Assembly: GCA_020726505.1 (NCBI GenBank)
Contig: JAHLEZ010000029.1
Coordinates: forward strand, 1-64,000
Length of the DNA: 64,000 bases
Reading direction: 5' to 3'
From: Leptodontidium sp. MPI-SDFR-AT-0119
Taxonomy: Eukaryota > Ascomycota > Leotiomycetes > Helotiales > Leptodontidiaceae
The notes beneath the pieces were generated by a model. That model was not told where the DNA came from, did no database searches, and saw only the letters and a program-made list of their open reading frames with translations. The translations under genes and the position numbers were made by a program. Shown here in pieces: positions 12,596 through 24,142 of this stretch. Every line of letters starts with the position of its first letter. Position 1 is the stretch's first letter.

Positions 12596-14920
12596 ATGAG
12601 CGACTTCAACTATGGAGGGACAGATGAGGAGTCTGCAGAGATCAAGAAGCTCGATGCTGAAGTCGTAAGTTCTCTTGGCCGATACCTGGGTTGATATACT
12701 GGTACTGACCCCATCATCACAGCTCGAGGACCCTGATAACTTTGAACACTGGGAGAAATTGGTCCGCGCTGCCGAGTCCCTCGAAGGAGGATTAAACCGA
12801 AACTCTAGCCCGCAGGCTATCGCGACTACTCGCAGCGCATATGACCGATTCCTCGCGAAGTTCCCTCTGCTGTTTGGATACTGGAAGAAATATGCGGACC
12901 TGGAGTTCTCTATCGCGGGAACTGAGGCTGCTGAGATGGTATTTGAGCGGGGGGTTGCGAGCATTACAACCTCAGTCGACTTGTGGACAGATTACACAGC
13001 GTTCAAAATTGAGGTCAGCACACTCCGCCCTTCAGATGCCTATCATCTTGGTTTTTCCTAAGCTAATTCGTCGTAGACCAGCCATGATCCAGACGTGATC
13101 AGAGAGTAAGTATAACTGGACTCTTTCCTTCCCTTTTAACACAGACATCTACGATGCGGTGCAACGCATTGCTACGCAGCCGTACACACTACATTTAAAG
13201 AGTCAAGTCACAGGGTCGCAGACGGTGAGAACTGCCAAAAGAGTCGCTCCCTGTTTGATACCCTTCTCACCCACATGATCAGGATCTTTTCTTCTGCTAT
13301 CACACGTTCGCATTTTACATCGTACCACTCTGCACAAATGTTCGGCGAGGGTGGAAAATTGAGGATCATTAGTTCAAGCACACCTGCCCTTCCCGTATTT
13401 GCACTCCTTGCCACCTTACTTCCATCCCCTCCCCCTCAAAGCTTAGCTGACACTCGATGATAGACTATTTGAACGCGGTGCCACCTGTGTTGGATTGGAC
13501 TTCCTTGCCCATCCTTTCTGGGACAAGTACCTGGAATTCGAAGACCGAGTGGAGGCGCATGACAAGGACTACAAGATCTTTTCTATCTTGAGCCGAGTCA
13601 TCAAGATTCCAATGCACCAATATGCTCGATACTTTGAGAAGTTCCGCCAGCTTGCTCACTCCCGCCCGGTTGTAGAGCTTGTGCCAACCGAGACCCTCAG
13701 TCGATTCCGTGCGGAAGTTGAATCTGAAAGTGCTGGCTATCAAGGCGGCCCCAAAGGAGTTTCCGAGATGGAGATTGAACGAGAGGTGCGAACCAAAATC
13801 GACAACTTCTACCTCGAAACCTTCACAAGTACCCAAGCCGAGACAACGAAACGATGGACATACGAATCGGAGATCAAGAGGCCGTACTTCCATGTCACTG
13901 AGCTCGACTACGCTCAACTGGCCAACTGGAGAAAGTATCTGGATTTTGAGGAATCAGAGGGTGACTATTCCAGAGCAGTCTTCTTGTACGAGCGATGCCT
14001 GGTCACCTGCGCATTCTACGATGAATTCTGGTTCAGATATCTCCGATGGATGTCAGCTCAGGACGGCAAGCAAGAAGAAGTCCGAAATATTTATCAACGT
14101 GCCAGCACCATCTACGTCCCAATCAGCCGACCCGGCATCCGGTTGCAATATGCTTATTTTGAGGAAATGTCGGATCGTGCTGGTCTTGCTCGTGACATCC
14201 ACGAAGCTATACTGGATCGTATGCCTGGTCATGTTGAGACAATCATTTCCTGGGCCAACCTGGAACGTCGTCAACATGGGCTTGAAGCTGCCATTCAAGT
14301 CTACAAGGCTCAAATTGACAACCCTATAGTTGATCTCTTTGCCAAGGCTGCATTTGTTGTTGAGTGGGCTATTCTCTTGTGGAAGATCAAGGGATCCGTT
14401 GATGAGGCTCGTCAAGTCTTCCAAAAGAATCAACAATGGTACCTCCAGAGCCGACACTTTTGGGCAAGCTACCTCGAATTCGAGTTTGCTCAGCCAACAA
14501 GCTCAGAGAAAGAGACTGAGCACTACGAAAGAATCAAGAAGATTCACGAAGACTTGGTGAAGAAGAGCGGCATGGGCTTGTCCACAAGAAAGGAGCTCAG
14601 CAACTACTACTTCACGTATTTACAACAGAGAGGCACCAAGGATGCCATGAAGGAATTCCTTCTAATCGATAGAGAGCTGAATGGGTATGTTTTACTTTCC
14701 AACAGTTCCTTGACACCATGCTGACCAATTGATAAACAGCCCCCTCTCCGTCCAACCAGACTACGCTAAACCCAGCCCATCCGGGAAAGGTCTCGAGAAC
14801 GGCCACGCTCCCACAGTCGACGAAGCTACTCTCCGTAAAGGAGAAGTCAGATACAGCAACTACTACGCAGAGCGCCGAGACGTACCCGCCAACGCGCAAG
14901 GCACCGCCCCCTTTGCTTGA
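12596..14920 (+). CDS. prp39: Pre-mRNA splicing factor Prp39 (U1 snRNP, HAT repeats)
   Basis: Five exons: 12596-12664, 12723-13013, 13077-13105 (29 nt), 13464-14684 and 14740-14920, giving 596 residues. The protein is built from HAT (half-a-TPR) repeats with the aromatic signature seen repeatedly: NFEHWEKLV, LFGYWKKYADLEF, HPFWDKYLEFE, NWRKYLDFEE, FWFRYLRWM, LQYAYFEE, ISWANLERR and FWASYLEFEF. Such repeats form the helical scaffold of Prp39, which helps U1 snRNP commit to 5' splice sites in the nucleus. Length is near that of fungal Prp39. The C-terminus is a short disordered tail. The intron before exon 4 is unusually long for this window (358 bp). Prp42-type paralogues share the fold, so Prp39 is chosen by overall resemblance. 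Confidence 0.9.
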
Positions 14921-15180
14921 GATACCCATCCACTATGCTTCTCTTCTCGCGAGTATGGGCGTTCTTTATCGCTTCTCCTACATTGCTTTACACGGCATGA
15001 CATGACATGACATGACGCATGGATGGATGGGTAAGCGGACTGGTGGAGGCAGATGGGGGTCGAGGGAGAGCGGAGAGCATCATTGTACCATAGGTTCCAG
15101 ATTTTATGCGCTTTTCCCATCGCGTGCGTGCGAGACTCTTCATTTCACTTTTCCCAGTGCACTTTCGTGGCTACGCGGGT

Positions 15181-15212
15181 GGATGGATGGATGGATGGAT
15201 GGATGGATGGAT
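15181..15212. repeat. (GGAT)8 microsatellite
   Basis: Eight uninterrupted GGAT units downstream of prp39. A complementary CCAT tract lies 310 bp further on. Confidence 0.95.
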
Positions 15213-15522
15213 GATCTGAAACGGTCTTTTGGATTACTTACTGTATCTCTACTAGCTAGCTAGCTCACTCATTCATCTTTGGCTCGCGAATCTCTCTTAC
15301 AGTACTGGCTTGGCTGGTATACGCGATAGATAGATCGATGGAGATAGCTCAATCACTTCGTTCATATTATCGAGTGAGTCTAGGTGGCTTTATGTGGCGA
15401 ACAAACAAGCAACGAAAGTGATCAAGTGAGTGAGTGAGTAATTGGTATTCATTTCATCCCCCCTCTCTCCCTTTCTCCAATCTCCTTCAACAGCATGCAA
15501 ACAACTCATATCAACAATACAG

Positions 15523-15549
15523 CCATCCATCCATCCATCCATCCATCCA
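15523..15549. repeat. (CCAT)n microsatellite
   Basis: Nearly seven CCAT units, reverse-complementary to the GGAT tract at 15181-15212. The two could pair in a transcript that spans both. Confidence 0.95.
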
Positions 15550-16475
15550 GCTAGCCCGTAAGCACCTTCCCATCCTTCTCATCATCCATTGATATAAATC
15601 ACCCAAAACAACTCCATCCATCCATTTCATACATATCATCCATCCCGATCAATTCGCTGAAAGAGCTTCTCATCTCATCCACGAAAAAGCGTTGGAAAAT
15701 CGTACACATACACTGGATCTCTTATGGATTATCCATCAAATCCCTCCTATCTCTCCACTCTCGGCACCCACAAAGCGCTTCGGAAAACCATAAGCCAGAC
15801 CCTCAAATGAAAGTCGAGAAAAATTGCGCGTGCGCCTGAAAAAAAGCAAACAAGAATCCGATCGGTCGCAGAACACGAAGAAAAAATAACGGGCGATCTG
15901 GGTATAACCTCCTCTGCTGATGCTGACTGCACGAACGCGCACGCTGTGCTATACTGCTGAAACGAAGAGAATGAAGAGAAGCAAAAACAACTTCGAAATG
16001 ATCACGAAGAAAGGCCCGCCAGCGAATGGATGTATAGAAGCAATTCGCAGAAAGTTGAGGCCGTGAGAGTGTGAGCCCCGATGCTTGGATGCTGGTTGAT
16101 GTACTGTACAGATGGATATGTTGGTATGTGTCGAGTATGGTGGAGGACTTGGAGGTTGGTGAGGTGTGTGGTTGAAAAGGAAGGAGGTGCTTCATTAAAT
16201 ATTACAGTAAGATCGATCGTATAATGACCGACTCGTTGATTTCGTTCGTTTTGTTCGTATGTGTGAATCCCTGAACACAACTCTGGCACCAGTCCAAAGT
16301 CGTCGTTCCTCTATACTTGATGTGAATTTTAGCCGTGGAAGATGCATCGCCGTACGATCATCTTCCACAATTTTCATTCGTAAAGACGCTCATTCGCCCG
16401 GTATAGAGTCTTTCAGTCGAAGAAGGACTGTTCATCGACAAGACCTGTACGGTTGTATTAGACCCCAAGCTCATT

Positions 16476-19400
16476 TCATTCGAAAGCATTGGTGGAAAGC
16501 TTACGAGAGTCATCTCTCAACTTGTTACTGCTGGGCTTCCGCTGTCCAAGCCCGATGTTCATGTTCATGCCAAACATACTGCTCTCGCGCCTCTTGGATT
16601 TGCTGCTGCCTTGAGGGTTCTCGGAGCCGTACTGCTGCTGTCTATAGCCTTGAGCTCCGCCAAATTGATCATACGCTGGTCCAGCAAGGGTTTGCTGTTG
16701 AGGTCTGCCGTATTCAGGGCCAGCCATGGTAGGAAAGCCTCCGAGAGGTTCGTAAGTGGGCTGCAGAGGAGTGAAACCGGTATCATAGTTCGCCCGCTGT
16801 TGTTGCTGGTAGGGCTGTGGTGCTTGAGACTTCGGGAAAGATTGCTGGTCATATGATGGGGTTGGCAAGTCCTGGAACTTCTGGCGACGTGGAGACCGAA
16901 TATCCTCTGGGGTCAAGGGAGGAGCAGTCACAGTGACTTCAACAGGTCCGTCATGATCATCGGGTTCTTCACCAAATATACCATCATACTGCTGCAAGAA
17001 CAACGCGAAGACAGGGGCGGGGATATTCAGAGTTGGCGAGAAGACAATACCAACATTACGTACCGTCATCTTGTTGGTGTCTGCGTGATTGATGATGTTG
17101 ATCAAGAAACCAGAAAGGTAACGGAGGAGCGCATTGTTTGCTCTTGGAAGTCTGTGCACGAGACCATTCAATGCGCTAATCTTTTCGTTAACATCGTGCA
17201 ACTCTGTGACGGCGAGGAACTCGAGGTGAAGCTCTCTCGTTAGAATGGTGGTAGGTAACTCTCGGAGATACAGCTTCAGCAGCGAAGCGACAGCATGAAT
17301 ATCGTAGTACTGGTCGTCCGTAACGAGATTGACATCTCCTTCGACATTGAAACGTTCTCGAAGTTGTTTGATGACAACATTTGAACCGCTTAATCTGAAA
17401 ATTCCTTCTTCGCCTGCGGCATTCTTCGCATCGAGGTACTCGATGCAGCGATACACAACAGCTGGAAGTTCAATTTGAACATCGACCGGATGATTATATC
17501 GAACTGCTTCTCCGAGAGGTGATCCGAAAACAGGTCGAATTGGTCCATGCTGGTCGTAAGCCATCTGTGACAGATTGGTGTTGGAGTCATTGCCTTCGTT
17601 CGCATCAAAGGATGCCCTGGGTTTCGACCCGAATCCGAAGAAGCTACGCTTCTTTTGCTTGATCTTATCATCCACAGCAGCAGGTGCCAACATGTTTGGT
17701 CTGTTACCCCACGATGACGAATCTTGAATGACTTGAGCATTCTTCGGTGCAGAAATGTTCTTCATCGACTGGGAATGCGGCATCTGGCCCATTGGATCTC
17801 TCTCATAGCCGTGAGTAGGCGGCGATGGAGTGCCCGAGTTCTTTAATCGTGAGCCAGCTGGAATGTTGCCCTGTTTCGTATTTTCGTAGCTCACGCCGCG
17901 TAGACTGTCGTCAGTGAGATCTGGCAAGGTCTGGCTTCTACCTTGTCCTGCATACAGCTTCTTTTTGGACTTCATGCCGTTGATATGTGCAGAACTGTTT
18001 GAATCCGTACGATCATGGTGCTGCCTTGAGGAAGGAGGACGGTCCTCATCTTCGTCATCCTTGAAATCAACATAAAGCAGAAGAGCTTCAACCCATTGAT
18101 CTCGTTCTTGGTCGCTCTCAGCACACAAGACATGTCTAACCAAACTGGAAGAATCCTTGCGCTTTGGCTCGAGAATCAAGAAAGCATGGCGGTATTGATT
18201 GTCAACATCATCAGTTTCGCCGCGGGATGGCGAGTGGTTATCAGCCTGCTGTTGCTGTTTACCAATTTGAGCGTTCTGCAATTTGATTGCTCCCAGATGA
18301 GGTCCACCGGGTGACTCGTAGTATTTGAAGACTGGACCATCCAGTACGAAATATCGAGCTTTCCAGCCTCCGAAATTCTTCCCTCTCTTAGTCAAGTATC
18401 CGTTTTTCAACGGCCTACCGCCCGGTCCTGTTTTTACAGGGCTCTCACTGGCAGAATCGCCACCTGGTGCCAAGTCGTCCGCATATGGTTCCATCGTGTT
18501 AGTCGATAAATACCGACAGATTTCCAAGGCTGATGCAAGGTCCATCTGGGTGTCCAAAATTTCGTCAAGATACTTGTCCAGTGCTACCCTGCGAGCATCA
18601 ACTTTTGCGGGGGCATGACCACTGAACAGTGATCTTTCCGGTGTCTTGGCGGTAAACGTGTTGGATTGTTTTAAGATGTGGTCTAAGTTGGTCAGGGACG
18701 CAGAGTCTTTTTCTACCCGCCAGAGTTCTCTCCCGTCTGATCTAGCGAACACCGCCAGTGTAAAGACTGGGTCTTCTTCAATGTTCCGGGGAAACATGAT
18801 GCTTGCTCTTGAGGGCTTCAGGCGCGAAGACGCCACCTTGACGTTAATCGAAGGAAGCGCATTTGGTGGAAGTAAGAGATCGGGATATTCTTCGGTTACC
18901 AATCCTCTGTAGATCGAATTTGGCCCGGGGCTCTGTTGAACAGGCGAGGCTCGTTCCTTGGGACTAGAGTCTGATTCTCCCATTCGCCTCGAGAACGCCA
19001 GGGCTTTGGGGGAGACGAGATGCAGAGGTTCTCCTTTGGGAAGTCCCGGAGATCCGATAGACATTGGCGTATTGGGCGGCAAAGGAATTGGCTGTCTTGG
19101 TGCTCTGGGTGAAAGTGGTACAGCACCTGGGAAGGCGCCCATTCCACGAGGAGACATTGGTGGCGAGTTGACGGTAGAAGAATGGTTGGACAGATTTCGA
19201 GGCATGGGAGAATTCATCGGCCTATCTATCGGTCGCGGACTCAAGGGTAACCCAGGACTCATCAAAGGTGGTGAAACAATCCCGGAAGCTTCATTGAGTA
19301 TACCTGCCAAGGATCCTGCGTTAGGGTCTTGAGGAGACAAATGGCGCATGTGAGCATCTGGAGGTGAAATCTGAACAGTTTGTCGAGGGCTTGTTGGCAT

Positions 19401-21318
19401 TGGGTCTGCCAGATGTGCAAATGATCCTTCCTTTGGTGTAGTCGGACGGGATTTCGGTGTGCCTTTCCCGCTCTTCTTAGACAAACTTCTCATTTCTGCT
19501 TCTTTCATTGCTGCCATCTCGCGCTCTCTGTCGTCTTCTTCCCTCGTCTTCCGGCGTCCTCGTTCAGTGTTAAACGTGGGCAGTTCATCGACTTCCAGTA
19601 TATCATCATAATCTGAATCAGTCTCATCTCCAGTCCCAGAAGCTTGGCGTAGGTGAGAGCTGGCATTGTTTTGCTTTCCAAGATTCAGAGGCGCCGGTGG
19701 TGCTTTTCTTGGTGGCGTTGGAAACGATCTGAGTCCCTCATCTGGGTTAGGAGAAGGCTCAATTAGGTTCACAGAAGGACCTTGGCTAGACATGGGCGTT
19801 TTTGGTGGTGGTACGCTTGGAGGTGGTCCTCTCGGTGGATCAGAGGGAAGACTCCTGGATGGTGGAAGAGACGCGTTATATGGTATCTCCCGAGCCACTT
19901 CGTTTGCCTTCCTCTGTTGCTGGCCTGCCTCAAATCCTGGTCCAGGTGCATCTGGGTTATACTGTTGGAAGGCATGTTGCGTTGGCGAAGGCATCTTATG
20001 CTCGGCTGCAACCATATTCGACATTGCTGGAGTTTGAATGGACATCATGGCCGGAGGTGTGATAGGATATGGAGCCAAAGCTACATCAATCGGCGAAGGA
20101 GGCTGATCCTGTTCTGGCTCTCTCAGACCGGCAGAAACCATAGAACCAACATTACTTGTCTTCACTTCCGCTGGCCTGGTATCAGAAGATATTGATCCAA
20201 CTTCTGACCCCAAACCCTGCGTGGAATCCACTGGGGACGGATTCGACATTTGTGCCAGGCTCTCTTTTAACTTCTTTCGATACCGTTCCTTATCCTTCAG
20301 TGCCCGCTCGAGATCCTTGTTGAGACCCAGAATCATCGCTCGTTGTTTGTCCACAAGGCGCCATAACTGTGAATTCTGTGACGCTTGAGACGCCTTCTCC
20401 TTCAACAGGTATTGGATGACAGCTTCTGGAGATCCCGCGGCTTGGATGAGATTCGCAATATCTGGTGGTGCTCCTGCCTGCATATCTTGCGAGCCCTTCT
20501 TCGAGTGTGTTCCGCCTGATAGAGTAGAAATCGCCGAGTCGATCGACGATGTCCGAGGTGGTCCTCGAGCCATCTCGACACGATGTGCTGAAGCCATCTG
20601 CGGTCGTGTGGCAGGAGATGAGCCTCCTGGGGGCTTGGAGATTAGGACAGGATCGGAGACGCTTCTCGAGGGACCATTCGTATCGTGTATAGGGCGAGGG
20701 TATCTACCGTCCTGCATCAGTATGGGGAGAGCATCTGCTTGTTCCTGTGTATACCTGGGCTTGTTATCCTCCGGATTCGACTCGACTGATGAGTCCTTGG
20801 ACCTGTAGAAGCTCTGTTCCGAGGCCAAAAGGTCGTCCAGACGCTCCTTCGGCGATCGAGGTGACTGGGGACTTGAGGAGTAATGTATGCTCGCCGATGA
20901 AGAGGAATGATCGACGCCGCCTCGTGGGAAAGCAGTTCTGGTGGGAGTGACACTGCTCGGTGGAGAAGTCGCGGTCGTACTGGTTTGTAGAGGACTAGGA
21001 GCAGCCTTGCGGAGAGACCTAGACAAGAAGATCCCAAGTCAGCGCACGTTTGCGGCGAATTGCTTGCTTCACTTCGCTGCCTCGCTCGCTGGCTGGCTGC
21101 GGGCTTGGTGTATGAAAGTCGAATCAAAATAGAACTAGAAGCAAGCAAGCAGGTTTGACGTACCTTTTCCCGGGCTCTGATCTAGGCGACGAGTTGTTTG
21201 GAGAGTAGACCTGCGAACGTCCTATTGTGGGGCTATCCTGAGGGAAGAACTGCAGTTGTGAGTTGGAGTTGGCATTGGCATCGGCGTGAGCATCGTGGTG
21301 TTGCGAAAGCTGCGACAT
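16476..21318 (-). CDS. bem3: Bem3-like Rho GTPase-activating protein (PX-PH-RhoGAP)
   Basis: Two exons, 21318-21164 and 21018-16476, encoding 1565 residues. The N-terminal half is disordered and Pro/Ser-rich, with a predicted coiled coil near residues 260-308 (LWRLVDKQRAMILGLNKDLE). A PX-like region lies near 760-895 and a PH domain near 920-1035 (LKNGYLTKRGKNFGGWKARY). The RhoGAP domain is near 1218-1400 with the arginine finger in EEGIFRLSGS (about residue 1260). This order is that of yeast Bem3, which stimulates GTP hydrolysis by Cdc42 and binds phosphoinositides at sites of polarized growth. The tail is Gln-rich and ends in a basic patch. The first exon begins MSQLSQHHDAHADANANS and is His/Asn/Asp-rich; the splice join restores one continuous frame. 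Specificity for Cdc42 is inferred from the family. Confidence 0.92.
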
Positions 21319-22001
21319 CGCCCAACGGCTGAGACTGAAAGTCTGCTATGCAGTCAGCGCTGCAGCAATTGGCTGGCTGTCCGGCGCAAGGAGGAGAAGG
21401 GCAAGCGTCCGTCGCAGGGAAGGGGCAGCTCCAGAATTCCGCGCTGGGTGGAGGTGAAGGAGGAGTAGGAGGGTGGCGCCTGACAGTGCTGGTGGGTGGA
21501 GAGTTTCGAAATGGCCTGGATGAGGTTGATTGATGTCGCACGTTCAGAGGGGACTCTTCAGGCGAGCGCGATTCTCGAACACAAGCCGAGCGGATCGAGC
21601 GGTGCAATAGGAAAGGCGGCCAGCGACCAGGATGTATGCGTGTATTGCCTCTGGTATGGGTGAGGATTATTAGGAGGAGTAGTATGTGAGGTGGATGTAA
21701 GGCGGTGGTGGATGTGATGTGATGTGCTGCACAAGAGGAGCGCGAGTGGGTGTACGATCACCACGTTGGAGGGAAGGATTAGCTAAGAGTGGGCGCGTTC
21801 GGGCGGGCGTGCAGATAGATGCTGCAACTACTCCGTACTGCTGCAGTAGAGTGCGTGCAGGTAGGTAGGTAGGCGGTATTATTATGTAGGGATAATAATA
21901 AGTGTGGAGTGAGGGTTGTATTAGGTAGTTCTATTATCACAAAGGATGGGTAGGTACTGTAGGTGGGTGTTCTTTCAGCTAGTGAGTGAGTTGAGGGAGA
22001 G

Positions 22002-22045
22002 AGATGGGATATGGGATGGGATGGGATGGGATGGGATGGATTGGG
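22002..22045. repeat. (GGGAT)n imperfect minisatellite
   Basis: About eight tandem GGGAT units with one variant (GGATT) upstream of the bem3-like gene. Confidence 0.85.
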
Positions 22046-23740
22046 ATGAGATAAACCAGTGAGAGACCTCACGTCAGCCACAGTCAGTCAGGTCATGAAC
22101 AGTACAGTGCAGTCGAGGGAGTGAGAGGAGGCGTAAAATAGGCAAGAAAGTGACAGGATTTCTTTCAAGAGACAGACAGGGAGGGACGGGATTCCGAGTC
22201 CGAGTCATGGGAGAGTGGGCGTGGGCTTTGCGATAGTTATTTGTTTGGTTTGACACTACGGCAGTTTTTTGATGATAACGAGGTTTGATTTGATGAGAGT
22301 TATGCTTGATCTGGCAGTTCAATTGAGTAGCCGAAATGATAGATGTTATTGCAATGATAGGTAGGTAAAGTGAGATAAAAACCGGGGCCGCGGGGCTACA
22401 AAATCAATTGCAAGAGGAGGAGAGGGAGAGATGAAAAGAGGGATTATCATAATGACCCCCGGTTCAGGTTCAGATTCAGATTCGAGTTCATAGTCAAAAA
22501 GATAGATAGGTAAGTCATGACACGGCTTCTCTTATCCTCTCTCCTCTCAAGCTCAAACACATCGGGGACTTTTCATCCGTCCCTCTCCTTTGACACTTCC
22601 ACATCTACAGTGTACATCCACATCCACATCCATCAACATCAACATCAACATCCACCTCCACCTCCTTTCCCTTCCTTTCCCTTCCCACGCTTCATCTCCC
22701 AAATTTTATATAACCCGCCGCTCCCCTCGCCCCGCCCCGTGGCTACTGCAATGCAAGAATCATGCAGCATGCCTCTCTTCTCTCCACACTCCCATCCATC
22801 CCAAGCAAGCAGTCAGTCAGTCTTCCTTCCACAACACAAGCCAAGCTATCTTCTCAAGCTAAACTGTTCCTGTGCCTCCCCAGTCCCTGCCCTGTTCCAG
22901 ATTAGCTTTCTGCGCGGGCGGGTCTCTTCTGATTGGCAACTGGCCGGATTACGGGCGGCACTTGAAGTTGCCATCGACAAGGGCAGGGTGTTGAAGGTGG
23001 TCTTGGCCACTTGTTCACGCTCAAGCCAAAATAGCACGATCCAGATCCAGATCCAGATCAGACTCAGAATTAGATCTAACCTAAGAACTACAAATACTAC
23101 CGTTTGACGATAACTACATGATCTATCTTTAGACTAAAAGGATTGATCAAGTAGTTCTTCTTAGAAGTGAGCAGTAGGAGCAGGAGCAGTCAGATAACAT
23201 CATCTTACCAAACAGACGGAATAGGAATAAGCTCGCTAACAAGATAGGCGGCCGGCCTCCTGCATGAGCGGGGGAGGAGGGGACGGACTGCTGTGAGAAC
23301 GGAGGCCAGGTCAGCTGCAGGTACTCGGTTCCTGTCACTAAAGGAGACGGAGACCTGCAGGAGGCCACGGCCACCGCCACCCACCATACAGTACCTAGGT
23401 ACAGTACATATCTAAACTTCAATCTACTGTAGAAATAGGTATTCACACCGTATGGAGGTACAGTCGACCGATGGAGGTAAGTCTTACTTAAAAGAGCAGG
23501 AGACAAACATATTCCATTCAAAGGTAGGTACGGTTCAGTAATTTACAAACCAAATGAAGAAGAAAAAAGGGGATCAGCAAGACTCCAAGATCTTCACCAT
23601 GTTCATATCAGATATGCAGGAGATCACACCCCTATCCTCTAGCATATGCATGCCTTCCTTCGTTTATGTACATCCACATACAAACAGACGGTGAAGGCCA
23701 ACCGCCCATACCTTTTGTAAAATACATGAGCGACGAGAGT

Positions 23741-23766
23741 GAACGAACGAACGAACGAACGAACGA
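23741..23766. repeat. (GAAC)6 microsatellite
   Basis: Six and a half GAAC units in the gene-poor region. Confidence 0.95.
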
Positions 23767-24122
23767 CTATCAAACGAACAACCGAAGATCTAGAGAATTG
23801 AGTTCGGGATAAGGAGATGAGAAAAGTCGTTCGCTCCTGCCTCAAACGGCGAAACACTTCAGATAAATATTCCCCGACTGGGGAAAAGGAGAGTTACAGA
23901 TTCATGATTGTTGTATAAATAGAGATGAAAACATCCGAAGAGCTAGGTAGATTTAGAGTACTACCTCCCTACAATCCAAGCTTCCGACAACTCCAAATCC
24001 CCAGAAAAAGAGCAAAAGAAAAATCACACAACGCCACAAACGACATCCCCATTCCTCACTCACCCCTCCTCGATCGCTGCCGCCATGGCAACTTTATCCA
24101 AAGCATGGGGTAACAAGGTTCT

Positions 24123-24142
24123 CCCCCCCCCCCCCCCCCCCC
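24123..24142. repeat. Homopolymer run of 20 C
   Basis: Twenty consecutive cytosines on the plus strand. Such runs are hard to sequence, so the exact length is uncertain. Confidence 0.9.

Larger units (their letters stand above)
14921..16475. other. Intergenic region between convergent prp39 and bem3-like genes
   Basis: 1.55 kb between two facing stop codons. It holds several simple repeats: CATGA repeats near 14996-15015, (GGAT)8 at 15181-15212 and (CCAT)n at 15523-15549. No supported gene. Confidence 0.5.

Noticed and set aside
22517..23107. 196-codon open frame on the plus strand
   Set aside because: It is driven by CATC/ACATC and CT-rich composition; no domain, no splice context and biased His/Pro/Ser content.
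24123..24142. Poly-C run as a regulatory or structural element
   Set aside because: A simple homopolymer; it is recorded as a repeat only, since nothing around it indicates function.
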